From DAINBT01 sp036732785 (GTDB lineage: Bacteria > Planctomycetota > Phycisphaerae > Sedimentisphaerales > SM23-30): a DNA stretch of 20,969 nt. Shown in pieces: positions 1 through 7,765 of this stretch. A model generated the notes under the pieces. It was given only the letters and a program-made list of their open reading frames with translations. It had not been told where the DNA came from and ran no database searches. The stretch lies in contig CAZICK010000067.1 of assembly GCA_964537505.1 (NCBI GenBank), positions 1 through 20,969 of the forward strand. Reading direction: 5' to 3'. How positions within the stretch are numbered: position 1 is the first letter of the stretch; each line of letters begins with the position of its first letter. A program made the position numbers and the translations under genes.

Positions 1-68
1 GGGGGGTGACAGGTTTGTTCGCGGGGGTGACAGTTGTGGGCAGGGGGGTGGCAATTGTGGGGGGGAGA
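1..68 (+). repeat. G-rich short tandem repeat array, left edge
   Basis: About three degenerate units of roughly 20 bases follow the pattern GGGGnTGACAnTTGTnnGC. The clearest reads GTTCGCGGGGGTGACAGTTG at about 18-37. The same pattern occurs in inverted orientation at 20875-20923. There is no convincing coding content. The function is unknown: it may be a dispersed intergenic repeat of this genome, and the position at the very edge of the window may reflect an assembly break in a repeat. Confidence 0.6.
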
Positions 69-132
69 TTCTCGATTCGTTCCAAAAACCACGTCAGGAT
101 TAAGGTTGAGACAAGACTGGAAATATTTTTAT

Positions 133-154
133 TTGGAGGTATAATGTACTCCAA
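133..154 (+). promoter_or_regulatory. Inverted repeat around a TATAAT box
   Basis: TTGGAG (133-138) and CTCCAA (149-154) are perfect inverted arms around a 10-base centre that contains TATAAT (140-145). It lies about 120 bases upstream of the Tat-exported isomerase-like gene. TATAAT fits a -10 box, but no good -35 is present at 16-18 bases. A promoter with an overlapping operator is possible; chance is not excluded. Confidence 0.3.
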
Positions 155-155
155 G

Positions 156-210
156 TTTCGCGTAACAGGCCCTGTTGGATGGAAATTGGGTTAAAAAAGC
201 TGCGAAAGTT
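156..210 (+). repeat. 55-bp dispersed repeat, left copy
   Basis: Bases 156-210 match the reverse complement of 15181-15235 at 52 of 55 positions with no gaps. The core AACAGGCCCTGTT is an odd-centred palindrome. The second part carries an ATG that opens the peptide MEIGLKKLRKL; in this copy the frame continues only to TGA at 230-232 (17 residues). Each copy lies just upstream of a gene and points toward it: here 64 bases before ATG 275. It may be a small mobile or REP-like repeat, a shared 5' regulatory element, or the relic of a duplicated pfkB 5' end. Confidence 0.75.
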
Positions 211-274
211 AACTGGTAGTATCTTCGGATGAAACATCGATCCTAATTGACAAAAGCTATGGAAAGGTTTGGTT

Positions 275-1228
275 ATGTGTAAAGTAGTGTTTACAAGTAT
301 GGCTGAAACAATAACCCGCAGGCGTTTTCTGAGTAGTGCAGTTGGTTGTGGTGCTGCGATGAGTCTGGTGCCGGGGTGTGTCGGTGTGGGTGAGCAAAAG
401 CATGAGGCAAAGAAGTGGAAGATGAAACTGGCTACTTCGTCGGTGATGTTTGACAGGCTGCCGATTGAGCAGGTCTGCGAAAGGGTAGAACGGCTCGGAC
501 TGGGCGGACTGGACATCTGGGCGCCGTTTACTTATGGCGGAGCCCAGTGCAAACACCTGGAGGAGATCAAGAATCGCCTGGGAGGCAAAGGTCTTCGCGA
601 GCTGATGGGCAAACATAAACTGGAACTGGCAGCTTTTACTATCTACGGTAACCAGTTTTCGCAGTACTGGGAGATGATTCGTGACTATGGCGGCGGCGTC
701 GTGGTCCGTAGCGACAATGCCGAAGCAAGCAGTCCAGAAGATATGACAAGAAACATGCGTGTTTTCTTTGAGAATTTGAAGCCAGAGATCGAGTTGGCAG
801 AGAAATCGAATTCAGTTCTGGCAATTGAAAACCATGGCGGCGGTCTTTTCAACACTATCGATTCGTTCAGGGCATTCGTCGAGTTGAACCCGAACGCAAA
901 ACGTGTCGGAATCGCTTTTGCCCCGTGGCATCTTCAGGCATTCGAAACGCCTATTGAGGACGTTATCAAAATCGCAGGGCCACAGATCAGATTTTTCTAT
1001 GCATGGCAAAGGGCAGACGGCAGTGGGCAGTTGCCGGGCTTCGGTCCAGCGGATTTCACGCCGTGGCTGCAGGCACTGGCCGATGCGAGATATTCGCATT
1101 ATGTGTCTATCTTCCTGCACGGACATGGGCCGGCCGATGAAATGGAATCCAATGTTTGCAAGTCGCGGAATTACCTCCTGGATCGTTACGGTTACCTGGT
1201 TGAGCGTGAATTGGACAAACGCATTTAA
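275..1228 (+). CDS. Tat-exported sugar phosphate isomerase/epimerase-like TIM-barrel protein
   Basis: Probably a secreted or lipid-anchored protein of the xylose isomerase-like TIM-barrel superfamily (sugar phosphate isomerases/epimerases); the substrate cannot be told. The N-terminus carries a textbook twin-arginine motif, TRRRFL, followed by a hydrophobic stretch and LVPGC, which could be a lipobox. The barrel signature includes AIENHGGG, with the metal-binding-type E and N/H, and RVGIAFAPWHLQAF. About 310-318 residues, normal for the family. ATG 275 is chosen because GGAAAGG (261-267) lies 7 bases upstream; ATG 299 gives a shorter Tat n-region and is a close alternative, and a TTG at 269 is less likely. 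The gene converges on the CoA-transferase-GNAT gene with only 10 bases between stops. The 55-bp repeat lies just upstream. Family is fairly sure, function is inference. Confidence 0.85.
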   Translation: MCKVVFTSMAETITRRRFLSSAVGCGAAMSLVPGCVGVGEQKHEAKKWKMKLATSSVMFDRLPIEQVCERVERLGLGGLDIWAPFTYGGAQCKHLEEIKNRLGGKGLRELMGKHKLELAAFTIYGNQFSQYWEMIRDYGGGVVVRSDNAEASSPEDMTRNMRVFFENLKPEIELAEKSNSVLAIENHGGGLFNTIDSFRAFVELNPNAKRVGIAFAPWHLQAFETPIEDVIKIAGPQIRFFYAWQRADGSGQLPGFGPADFTPWLQALADARYSHYVSIFLHGHGPADEMESNVCKSRNYLLDRYGYLVERELDKRI

Positions 1229-1238
1229 AAGGCGAAGT

Positions 1239-3122
1239 CTATTTGAAGTCGAGCTGGAAGCTGTATATACCCTCATTGAGTTGACTTTTGACTTCACAAT
1301 CGCTTTTGTTGAATACTCTTTGCATAGGTTTGTTTTCTCTGAGGACTTCGGCAGTAAAACCTCTTATTCCATTTTGCTTTGCAATTGTTGCCAGGAATTT
1401 CATTATAAAAGTGCCGATGCCGCGGTTTTGCCACTGGTCTCTCACGACAAAAGCCACCTCGGCACGGTTGGTTTTTTTGTCCAGATAATATCTGCCGATA
1501 GCGATAATATCCTCACCATGAGCTTCCGGCAGTGTTCCTACAATAGCGACTTCATTTCGGTGGTCCACATATACAAAATCGTGTATTTGTTTATGAGGGA
1601 TTCTCTTCATTTCTTTCATGAAGCGGTAATAAACTGTTTGCTGGGAAAGGGCATAAAACAGATCTTTCATTCCCGGCTCATCAGTTGGGAGAATAGATCG
1701 GAATTTTATTTGTGTTCCGTCATCAAGGAGCATGTGTGTAACCAATGGTGGCGACCCTACATGAATTCTTCCTTCAATGCCGGTTAGTTCTTGTGAAACA
1801 TATTTGGCTTCGATCGCTTGTTTCAAGAGTTCTTCTCTGAATTTGGGATGTGCTATACTAATAAGTGCCATTGCCCTTTCTTGTACACTTTTGCCGTGCA
1901 GATAAGCAATACCGTATTCTGTAACGATATAATGGACATCACCCCTGGTTGTAACCACACCGGCACCTGGGCTTAGCATTGTTTTAATACGCGAGATTTC
2001 GCTGTTGGAAGCCGTTGACGACATGGCTATAATTGCTTTTCCATTTTGTGCGGCGGCAGCTCCGCGATTAAAATCCACCTGCCCGCCAATACCGGAGAAA
2101 AACATGGTTCCTAACGAGTCGGCACAAACCTGGCCAGTCAAATCGACCTGTAAAGCCACATTTATGGCTACCATTTTGTGTTGTCTGCTTATGACGAAAG
2201 GGTTGTTAACATACTCAGTCGGCCGAAAGGAAAATAACGGATTGTTGTCTATATAATCGTAGAGTTTTCGTGTTCCCAGGCAAAAGCTGGCGACAATTTT
2301 ACCTTTATCGGTGGACTTATGCGCCCCAGTAATCGCCCCTGATTCTATCACGTCGATTATGGAGTCAGTGAACATTTCTGTGTGAATACCCAGATCATGC
2401 TTATCTTTAAGAAACTCCAGCACGGCCTGCGGCACACGTCCGATGCCAAGTTCCACTGTCGAACCATTTTCGACAAGCGAGGCCACATGTTCTCCTATTT
2501 TTCTCGTTACTTCCGTGGGTTTAAGGGGTTCTATTTCGTATAGAGGCTCATCGACCGGCACAAGGATGTCAAGGTCATTTATATTTATGAAGCTGTCACC
2601 GAGAGTTCTGGGCATCTGGCTGTTGACCTCGGCAATTACCAGTGCCGCGTTTTCGGTAGCGGTTTTGACGATATCAACCGAAATACCGAAGCTACACATT
2701 CCACGTTCATCGGGAAGGCTGACCTGGATCAGTGCCACATCAATCGGCAGTTGTCCTGAATCGAATAATCGTGGAATGTCCGAAAGGAATATCGGTGTGT
2801 AATCTCCATAGCCCTCTTGTATGACGTCTCGAACATTTTCCGCTATAAAAAAGCTGTTAACCCGGAAATTATCCGACAATTGTTTTTGTGCATAAGGTGC
2901 TCCCCCGTACGTCAAAAGATGCACTACTTCAGTATCGGCCAGGTCTGACGATCGGTCAACCATTGCCTGCACAAGTTTTGTTGGTTGTGCACAACCTGTG
3001 CCAATAAAAACCCTGTTACCCGGGTGTATTTTTTTAACCGCCTGTTGTGCAGTGTCAACCATATCACTATATTTTTCCTGCCAGTTAGCATCATAATTGA
3101 ATTTGTAATTTTTATCTGTCAT
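1239..3122 (-). CDS. Acetyl-CoA hydrolase/4-hydroxybutyrate CoA-transferase-type protein fused to a GNAT acetyltransferase
   Basis: 627 residues in two parts. Residues 1 to about 460 are a family I CoA-transferase/acetyl-CoA hydrolase: ELGIGRVPQAVL (224-235), GIHTEM with the probable catalytic Glu249, and the glycine loop SGIGGQVDFNRG (343-354). Residues about 475-627 are a GNAT domain with the acetyl-CoA motif QNRGIG (565-570). The CoA-transferase part should move CoA between acyl groups or hydrolyse acetyl-CoA; the GNAT part should use acetyl-CoA to acetylate a protein or small molecule. It lies 37 bases downstream of the ADP-forming acyl-CoA synthetase and is probably co-transcribed with it. 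That pairing splits the architecture of Pat/YfiQ lysine acetyltransferases (ACD-like plus GNAT) into two proteins. Domain calls are strong; the regulatory role of the GNAT domain is inference. Confidence 0.9.
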   Translation of the reverse strand: MTDKNYKFNYDANWQEKYSDMVDTAQQAVKKIHPGNRVFIGTGCAQPTKLVQAMVDRSSDLADTEVVHLLTYGGAPYAQKQLSDNFRVNSFFIAENVRDVIQEGYGDYTPIFLSDIPRLFDSGQLPIDVALIQVSLPDERGMCSFGISVDIVKTATENAALVIAEVNSQMPRTLGDSFININDLDILVPVDEPLYEIEPLKPTEVTRKIGEHVASLVENGSTVELGIGRVPQAVLEFLKDKHDLGIHTEMFTDSIIDVIESGAITGAHKSTDKGKIVASFCLGTRKLYDYIDNNPLFSFRPTEYVNNPFVISRQHKMVAINVALQVDLTGQVCADSLGTMFFSGIGGQVDFNRGAAAAQNGKAIIAMSSTASNSEISRIKTMLSPGAGVVTTRGDVHYIVTEYGIAYLHGKSVQERAMALISIAHPKFREELLKQAIEAKYVSQELTGIEGRIHVGSPPLVTHMLLDDGTQIKFRSILPTDEPGMKDLFYALSQQTVYYRFMKEMKRIPHKQIHDFVYVDHRNEVAIVGTLPEAHGEDIIAIGRYYLDKKTNRAEVAFVVRDQWQNRGIGTFIMKFLATIAKQNGIRGFTAEVLRENKPMQRVFNKSDCEVKSQLNEGIYSFQLDFK

Positions 3123-3159
3123 TTATTTTTATCCGGTATAATGTACAAAATTATCGATT

Positions 3160-5262
3160 TTAAGGATGCTGTTTTTTGCTGAGCGTAATTCTCGCGTCGG
3201 CTGCTACCGTCTCAGTTCCAACAGGACCGACAATTAATGGATTTATGTCCATTTCGGTAATTTGTGGAAAATCAGTTACCAGTTGGCTCATTCGCTGTAA
3301 GCTGTTTCCTATCGCCTCTAAATCTACTCCAGCCTGTCCTCGTACACCTTTCAGGAGTGCAAATGAACGTGTACCTTCCAGCATTTGCATAGCCTCCCTG
3401 GCAGTGATCGGCGCCAGGTGAAACGTTACATCTTTCATTACCTCGACAAAAATGCCTCCTAATCCAAACATTAGCATTGGTCCAAATTGTGGATCACGAG
3501 TCATTCCTATAATAACCTCTCGTCCACGAGAGCTCATTTTTTCCAGATAAACCCCTTCCAGCGTTGCCCGAGGCATTCGTTGTCTGATCCTCATCATCAT
3601 AAGATCAAATGCGTCTCTCACCGCCTCGGCACTATCCAAATTAAGTTTTACACCCCCCATGTCCGATTTATGCAGAATATCCTGCGAAGCGATTTTCATC
3701 GCTAACGGATAACCGATTTCCTCAGCTATCTCTATGGCCTCTTCCACTGTGGGGGCCAATCTTCCCGGGAGCACATTGAAATTATATGCCCTGAGAATTT
3801 CTTTTGCTTTTCCTTCTCCGATCTGAAAGATCCCGTCCCGAATATGCCGACTGATAATTCTTTCAGCTTTTCGACGGTTGACAGGGAATCTCGTTACCGT
3901 TCGTGAAGGTCTATGCAACCATGCGGCATAATCACACATTGCTTTGAGTGCTCCAACCGCTCTTTCCGGTGACGGATAGTCCGGGAGATTCGCCGCTACC
4001 AGTTCATCACGTCCGGGCATTACATCTTTTCCACCCATAAAACATGCCAATATCGGTTTGTCTCCACGGAGACATCCGGTAATTGCCCGTGCCGTTTCTG
4101 CCGGTTTTGTCATTGCCTGTGGTGTTAAGATCACAATGATTGCATCAACTTCCTGATCATCATTGGCCGCGTTGATAGCCATCACATAACGATCAGGCTC
4201 TGCATCACCGAGCACATCAATTGGATTACCGACGCTTGCGGCTATGGGCAATTTGCTTTTGAGTGCCGTGGCGATGCTGTCTGACAATACAGCCACCTTC
4301 ATGCCTGAATTTTCAACAGCGTCAACCGCCATGATACCCGGCCCGCCGGCGTTGGTAATAATTGCAACGCGATCACCTTTTGGCAATGGTTGCATAGCAA
4401 ACGCCATGGCGTAATCGAACAATTCCTCAAAAGTCTCCGCCCGTATCACTCCCGATCGTTTAAATGCGGCCCCGTAGGCAATATCTGCACCAGCCAGGCT
4501 GCCAGTATGCGAAGATGCCGCTTTTGTTCCCGCTGTGGTCGTACCTGCCTTAAGAATCACTACCGGCTTTATTGCCGAAGTAGATACAGCTACCTTGATA
4601 AACTCATCACCCGAGGCAATACTCTCAAGATACCCCGCTATCACCCTGGTTTTTTCATCCTCCGCAAAAGCTGCCAGAAAATCTGTTTCGTCCAGATCGG
4701 CTTTGTTCCCGATGCTAACGAGTTTACCCAGTCCGAGATGCCGTGATGCCGACCAGTCCAGTATTGCTGTTGCCAGAGCACCCGATTGCGAAATCACCGA
4801 TATATTGCCTGGCTCAGGCATTTTCGAGGCAAAAGAGGCATTCATTTTGTGATAGGTATTGATCAAGCCAAGACAATTTGGTCCTAACAACCGCACCTTT
4901 TTCGATCTGCAGTACTTGGCCAACGTCTCTTCCATTTCCGCCCCCTCAGCACCTATTTCGCGAAAACCCGCAGTGATAACTACTATTGATTCAGAACCGG
5001 CGGCAATAGAACTCTCTGCCGCGGTTTTGACCCATTTTGTTGGCACTGCGATAATACTGAGATCGATCTTATTGCCATACGCCTTCAAATCGGGATAGCA
5101 TTTCAAACCTAATATTTCGTCAGTGGATGGGTTGACGGGAACAATTTGGCCCTCAAACCCACTTTTGATCAGGTTGGCCACGATCTCATGGCCAACTTTT
5201 CCCGGCGTGCGAGAGGCGCCTACAACCGCTATGACATTCGGAAATAATAATGATTCTAACAT
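3160..5262 (-). CDS. ADP-forming acyl-CoA (acetate-CoA) synthetase, fused alpha-beta form
   Basis: 700 residues with the alpha and beta parts in one chain. The CoA-binding Rossmann domain starts with VIAVVGASRTPGKVG (10-24). The succinyl-CoA-ligase-like part carries SHTGSLAG with His252 at the position of the phosphorylated catalytic histidine. The ATP-grasp domain (about 470-700) contains ILHKSDMGGV with His531, the second histidine that relays phosphate in the ACD family, then FGLGGIFVEV and MDINPL. The enzyme should convert acyl-CoA, ADP and phosphate to free acid, CoA and ATP in the cytoplasm. Because both histidines are present it looks catalytically active, unlike the ACD-like domain of Pat/YfiQ acetyltransferases, which lacks the catalytic histidine. 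Acetate versus other acids cannot be told. First gene of a two-gene unit with the CoA-transferase-GNAT fusion. Confidence 0.93.
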   Translation of the reverse strand: MLESLLFPNVIAVVGASRTPGKVGHEIVANLIKSGFEGQIVPVNPSTDEILGLKCYPDLKAYGNKIDLSIIAVPTKWVKTAAESSIAAGSESIVVITAGFREIGAEGAEMEETLAKYCRSKKVRLLGPNCLGLINTYHKMNASFASKMPEPGNISVISQSGALATAILDWSASRHLGLGKLVSIGNKADLDETDFLAAFAEDEKTRVIAGYLESIASGDEFIKVAVSTSAIKPVVILKAGTTTAGTKAASSHTGSLAGADIAYGAAFKRSGVIRAETFEELFDYAMAFAMQPLPKGDRVAIITNAGGPGIMAVDAVENSGMKVAVLSDSIATALKSKLPIAASVGNPIDVLGDAEPDRYVMAINAANDDQEVDAIIVILTPQAMTKPAETARAITGCLRGDKPILACFMGGKDVMPGRDELVAANLPDYPSPERAVGALKAMCDYAAWLHRPSRTVTRFPVNRRKAERIISRHIRDGIFQIGEGKAKEILRAYNFNVLPGRLAPTVEEAIEIAEEIGYPLAMKIASQDILHKSDMGGVKLNLDSAEAVRDAFDLMMMRIRQRMPRATLEGVYLEKMSSRGREVIIGMTRDPQFGPMLMFGLGGIFVEVMKDVTFHLAPITAREAMQMLEGTRSFALLKGVRGQAGVDLEAIGNSLQRMSQLVTDFPQITEMDINPLIVGPVGTETVAADARITLSKKQHP

Positions 5263-5315
5263 TACAATATGTACCCGTTCCTTAAAATTTCAATTGTTCC
5301 AAGTGCAACTTCGCA

Positions 5316-5343
5316 CTAATACAGCAGCGATTATTTTTGACAA
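5316..5343 (-). promoter_or_regulatory. Candidate promoter of the acyl-CoA synthetase unit
   Basis: On the minus strand TTGTCA (5338-5343) and TATTAG (5316-5321) are separated by 16 bases, about 50 bases upstream of the start at 5262. A small hairpin, AGTGC/GCACT with a 6-base loop (5302-5317), overlaps the expected start of transcription. The match to consensus is moderate. Confidence 0.35.
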
Positions 5344-5359
5344 AAGCCGTTTTCACGGC
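5341..5359 (-). terminator. Candidate rho-independent terminator of the hisG operon
   Basis: On the minus strand, 14 bases after the hisG stop, GCCGT-GAAA-ACGGC forms a 5-bp stem closed by a GNRA-type tetraloop, followed by TTTTG. The T tract is short, so this is moderate evidence. Confidence 0.5.
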
Positions 5360-5372
5360 AATGCTAATCTGG

Positions 5373-6245
5373 TTATGGGATTACCTGATTGAGCGAGTAG
5401 GTGAATATTCCGGAGGCGCCGATTTTTTTAAGTTTTGGTACGAGGTTTCGGGCGGTTTTTTCCTCCAGGATGACCTCCAGTGCGACGAAATTTTTGTCTG
5501 CTAAGTGACTGACGGTAGGTGATTTTTCGGCGGGGAGCAGTTTTACGACTTTGTCGAGTTCGGTGGCGGGCAGGTTCATCTTTAAGCCGATCTTTTCGCG
5601 ACCCTCTATGGCGCTGCGCAGCAGCAGAGCGACTGCTTCGATTTTTTCGCGTTTGAAATCGTCCTGCCAGGCAGTCTTATTTGCGATCAGTCGTGTGGTG
5701 CTGGTCATCACGGTGTCGATGATACGCAGATTGTTGGCGACGAGGCTGGAGCCGGTTTCGGTGATCTCGACGATGCCGTCCAACAGACGAGCCTTTACCT
5801 CGGTGGCACCCCATGAAAATTCGATCTTTACGTCTATTCCCTTTTTGGCGAAATATTCCCTGGTGACGTTAACCAGCTCGGTGGCGATTATGCCGCCGGC
5901 AAGGTCGTCGGCTTTTTGGATAGGGCCTTCGGCAGGGACGGCCAGTACCCAGCGAGCAGGCAGTGAGGTGGCTTTGGAGTATGTCAGTTCGCATATTTCC
6001 ACTACGTCCGATTGGTTTTCACATATCCAGTCTTTGCCGGTGAGTCCGGCGTCGATTACGCCGGCTTCGACGTAACGGCTCATTTCCTGTGCGCGGAACA
6101 TGATGACGCCCAGCTCTGGATCGTCTATAGACGGAAAATAGCTGCGTGCGGACAACTGTATCTGGAATCCGGCTCTTTGGAACAGGTCAAAGGTGGAATC
6201 CTGCAGGCTTCCTTTAGGCAGGCCGATTTTCAGTTTCTGGTTCAA
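5373..6245 (-). CDS. hisG: ATP phosphoribosyltransferase, long form (HisG)
   Basis: Catalyses the first step of histidine synthesis, joining ATP and PRPP to give phosphoribosyl-ATP. 290 residues fits the long, HisZ-independent form with a C-terminal ACT-like regulatory domain (about 210-290), which usually confers histidine feedback. Visible family features are IGLPKGSLQDST near the N-terminus, DAGLTGKDW, the PRPP-binding-type segment DGIVEITETGSSLVANNLRI, and FTYSLNQVIP at the C-terminus. The start is TTG at 6245, supported by GGAG 7 bases upstream; it overlaps the end of the upstream gene by 32 bases, which suggests translational coupling. Last gene of the ylxP-rbfA-HhH-hisG operon. No other his gene is in the window. 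Confidence 0.95.
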   Translation of the reverse strand: MNQKLKIGLPKGSLQDSTFDLFQRAGFQIQLSARSYFPSIDDPELGVIMFRAQEMSRYVEAGVIDAGLTGKDWICENQSDVVEICELTYSKATSLPARWVLAVPAEGPIQKADDLAGGIIATELVNVTREYFAKKGIDVKIEFSWGATEVKARLLDGIVEITETGSSLVANNLRIIDTVMTSTTRLIANKTAWQDDFKREKIEAVALLLRSAIEGREKIGLKMNLPATELDKVVKLLPAEKSPTVSHLADKNFVALEVILEEKTARNLVPKLKKIGASGIFTYSLNQVIP

Positions 6246-6951
6246 TTGTTTTCTCCGTCTCCGTAGTATCAGGTTCAGTCAAGATCTCTTCTTCACATTT
6301 TGGTATTTTTTTTGTTTTTGGCGTTTTTTGGGTAGCACATTTGAACTGGGCACTGTCGGCGTAACGGCGCAATACGGCATAAGTCTTTCGCACGTCACTG
6401 GCGGTAAACTGCCGTTCGAGAAAGCCCTGCACCTGGGAGGCAGTTGCCTCCGGGTCGATCACTTCCTCTCTACGCAGCATAGTTAACATTTGCGGGTGAA
6501 CCGGAAAGGCGTGAGCGCCAATACTGTGAAGCATCACGTATGCCACAATATAGGGAGTGGAACTATCAAGCTCGGTTAAAAAGGTTTTGGCGTCGCGCTT
6601 ATTGCCTTCCTGGAGGCTGGTCAGGTCCAAGGTGTTGCATTTGTCGTAAACCTCCTGGAGCAAAACAATGATGTTATGTGCAATTTCTTTTGCCTGCGGT
6701 AATCCTTTTCCCAGCAGATCGGTTATTTCCTCAACGCGACTGACCCGCAATTCATTCAAGTCAACAAAATGGTTGCGTATTTTGTTCATGGCGGCGCGGG
6801 CTTTGCTTTGGGTGGTAACCATCGAGAGGCATGCCAATACCAAGGCGGTAGTGGGATCGACCATGTCTTCTTTCGGGGCAATGTCGATTTCCCGCTTTAT
6901 CTGGCTATGGAATTTTTTCAAGCGTAGGGCGTATTCTGTGGCATCCTTCAT
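6214..6951 (-). CDS. Degenerate endonuclease III-like (HhH-GPD fold) protein
   Basis: 245 residues. Residues about 30-190 follow the helix-hairpin-helix/GPD order of endonuclease III: LVLACLSMVTTQSK (37-50), LPQAKEIAHNIIVL (84-97) and LDSSTPYIVAYVMLHSIG (128-145). However, the hairpin LPGVGRKTA of Nth reads LDSSTPYIV, the catalytic lysine is a tyrosine, the VDTH segment with the catalytic aspartate reads VHPQ, and the four-cysteine iron-sulfur cluster is missing. It therefore seems unable to act as a glycosylase/lyase and may be a DNA- or nucleic-acid-binding relative. The last 40 residues are a charged K/T/E/P-rich tail. Its start overlaps the rbfA stop by four bases (ATGA). The fold assignment is by motif order; function is unknown. 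Confidence 0.7.
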   Translation of the reverse strand: MKDATEYALRLKKFHSQIKREIDIAPKEDMVDPTTALVLACLSMVTTQSKARAAMNKIRNHFVDLNELRVSRVEEITDLLGKGLPQAKEIAHNIIVLLQEVYDKCNTLDLTSLQEGNKRDAKTFLTELDSSTPYIVAYVMLHSIGAHAFPVHPQMLTMLRREEVIDPEATASQVQGFLERQFTASDVRKTYAVLRRYADSAQFKCATQKTPKTKKIPKCEEEILTEPDTTETEKTIEPETENRPA

Positions 6952-7358
6952 TCTATTGTCTCCGAATCGTCTGGGGCGTGAGTTTGATTGCTATGTGTTT
7001 CGGTCTGGTCGTTTTCTGCCGATATCTGATTGATCAATTGTAAAATTTCGAAGCTTTTTTTCAACGAATTGTCCAGGAGAAAAGTCAAAGTCGGACAGCT
7101 TCTGGTGGTCAGGACACCGGCTAAACGGGATTGAATGAATCCGGCCGCATGACGAACCGCCTCGGTGGTCGATTCCTGCTGCTTTTGAGAGACTCCCATG
7201 ATGCTCAGGTACACCTTTGCGTAGCTGATGTCTGCGGAAGTTTCCACGCGGGTTACGCTTATCATGCCCTTTATTCGTGGGTCAGATAATTGCTCCTGTA
7301 TTACCCTGCTGACGGTTTCCCTGACGGTCCGATTGATTTTTTCCAGTCGTCGTGACAT
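6948..7358 (-). CDS. rbfA: Ribosome-binding factor A
   Basis: 136 residues, the usual size. The N-terminus MSRRLEKINRTVRETVSRVI, the segment LSDPRIKGMISVTRVETSADISYAKVYLSI and the helix AAGFIQSRLAGVLTTRSCPTL are typical of RbfA, a KH-fold protein that binds the 30S subunit and helps mature the 5' end of 16S rRNA. The gene starts 4 bases after the DUF503 stop and overlaps the next gene by ATGA, so it is the second of a tightly packed operon. The acidic tail is not conserved in most families. Confidence 0.95.
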   Translation of the reverse strand: MSRRLEKINRTVRETVSRVIQEQLSDPRIKGMISVTRVETSADISYAKVYLSIMGVSQKQQESTTEAVRHAAGFIQSRLAGVLTTRSCPTLTFLLDNSLKKSFEILQLINQISAENDQTETHSNQTHAPDDSETIE

Positions 7359-7362
7359 TCTA

Positions 7363-7644
7363 TTATATGGTTTCTATGCTGTAATCAACCAAAGTTAACT
7401 GCGGTATGGTCCGTACGAAATCGACTATTTTGCTCAGGGCCGAGGTTATAAATCGAGCCTCTCCGGCTATCATTGCTACACCCAAAACCGAAGTGCGAAT
7501 ATTATCGCAGTGGCCCACCTCGGCAATTGAGACGTTGTACTTGTTGCTTATGCGGTCCTTGAGACTCTTGATGACCGCTCTTTTGTCCTTGAGCGACATA
7601 GCGTCAAAAACGCTTACCTGTAAACTTAGTATGCCAACTATCAT
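7363..7644 (-). CDS. DUF503/YlxP family protein
   Basis: 93 residues, family-typical. MIVGILSLQVSVFDAMSLKD, then KRAVIKSLKDRISNKYNVSIAEVGHCDN, matches the DUF503 pattern. In Bacillus the homologue ylxP lies directly before rbfA, as here; a role around ribosome assembly is presumed from that link, but the biochemistry is not established. First gene of the operon behind the strong promoter at 7710-7738. Confidence 0.9.
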   Translation of the reverse strand: MIVGILSLQVSVFDAMSLKDKRAVIKSLKDRISNKYNVSIAEVGHCDNIRTSVLGVAMIAGEARFITSALSKIVDFVRTIPQLTLVDYSIETI

Positions 7645-7709
7645 GTCGAAACTTGTTGTTTTACAATGGTTTATGAAAACCTGGCCGGCAAAACGCAGCC
7701 AAAACGAAC

Positions 7710-7738
7710 ATTATATGATTATAGGGCGCCCATGTCAA
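7710..7738 (-). promoter_or_regulatory. Consensus sigma70-type promoter of the ylxP-rbfA-hisG operon
   Basis: On the minus strand TTGACA (7733-7738) and TATAAT (7710-7715) are both perfect consensus boxes with the ideal 17-base spacer. The spacer contains the perfect palindrome GGGCGCCC (7724-7731), which could be an operator. Transcription would start near 7702, about 60 bases ahead of the DUF503 start. Confidence 0.9.
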
Positions 7739-7765
7739 CAGTGGTTTTTTCCGCCTCTGTCAGGT

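Noticed and set aside
3131..3150. Similarity between GGTATAATGTAC near 3134 and at 139-148
   Set aside because: Only 12 AT-rich bases around a -10-like box; expected by chance and not extended on either side.
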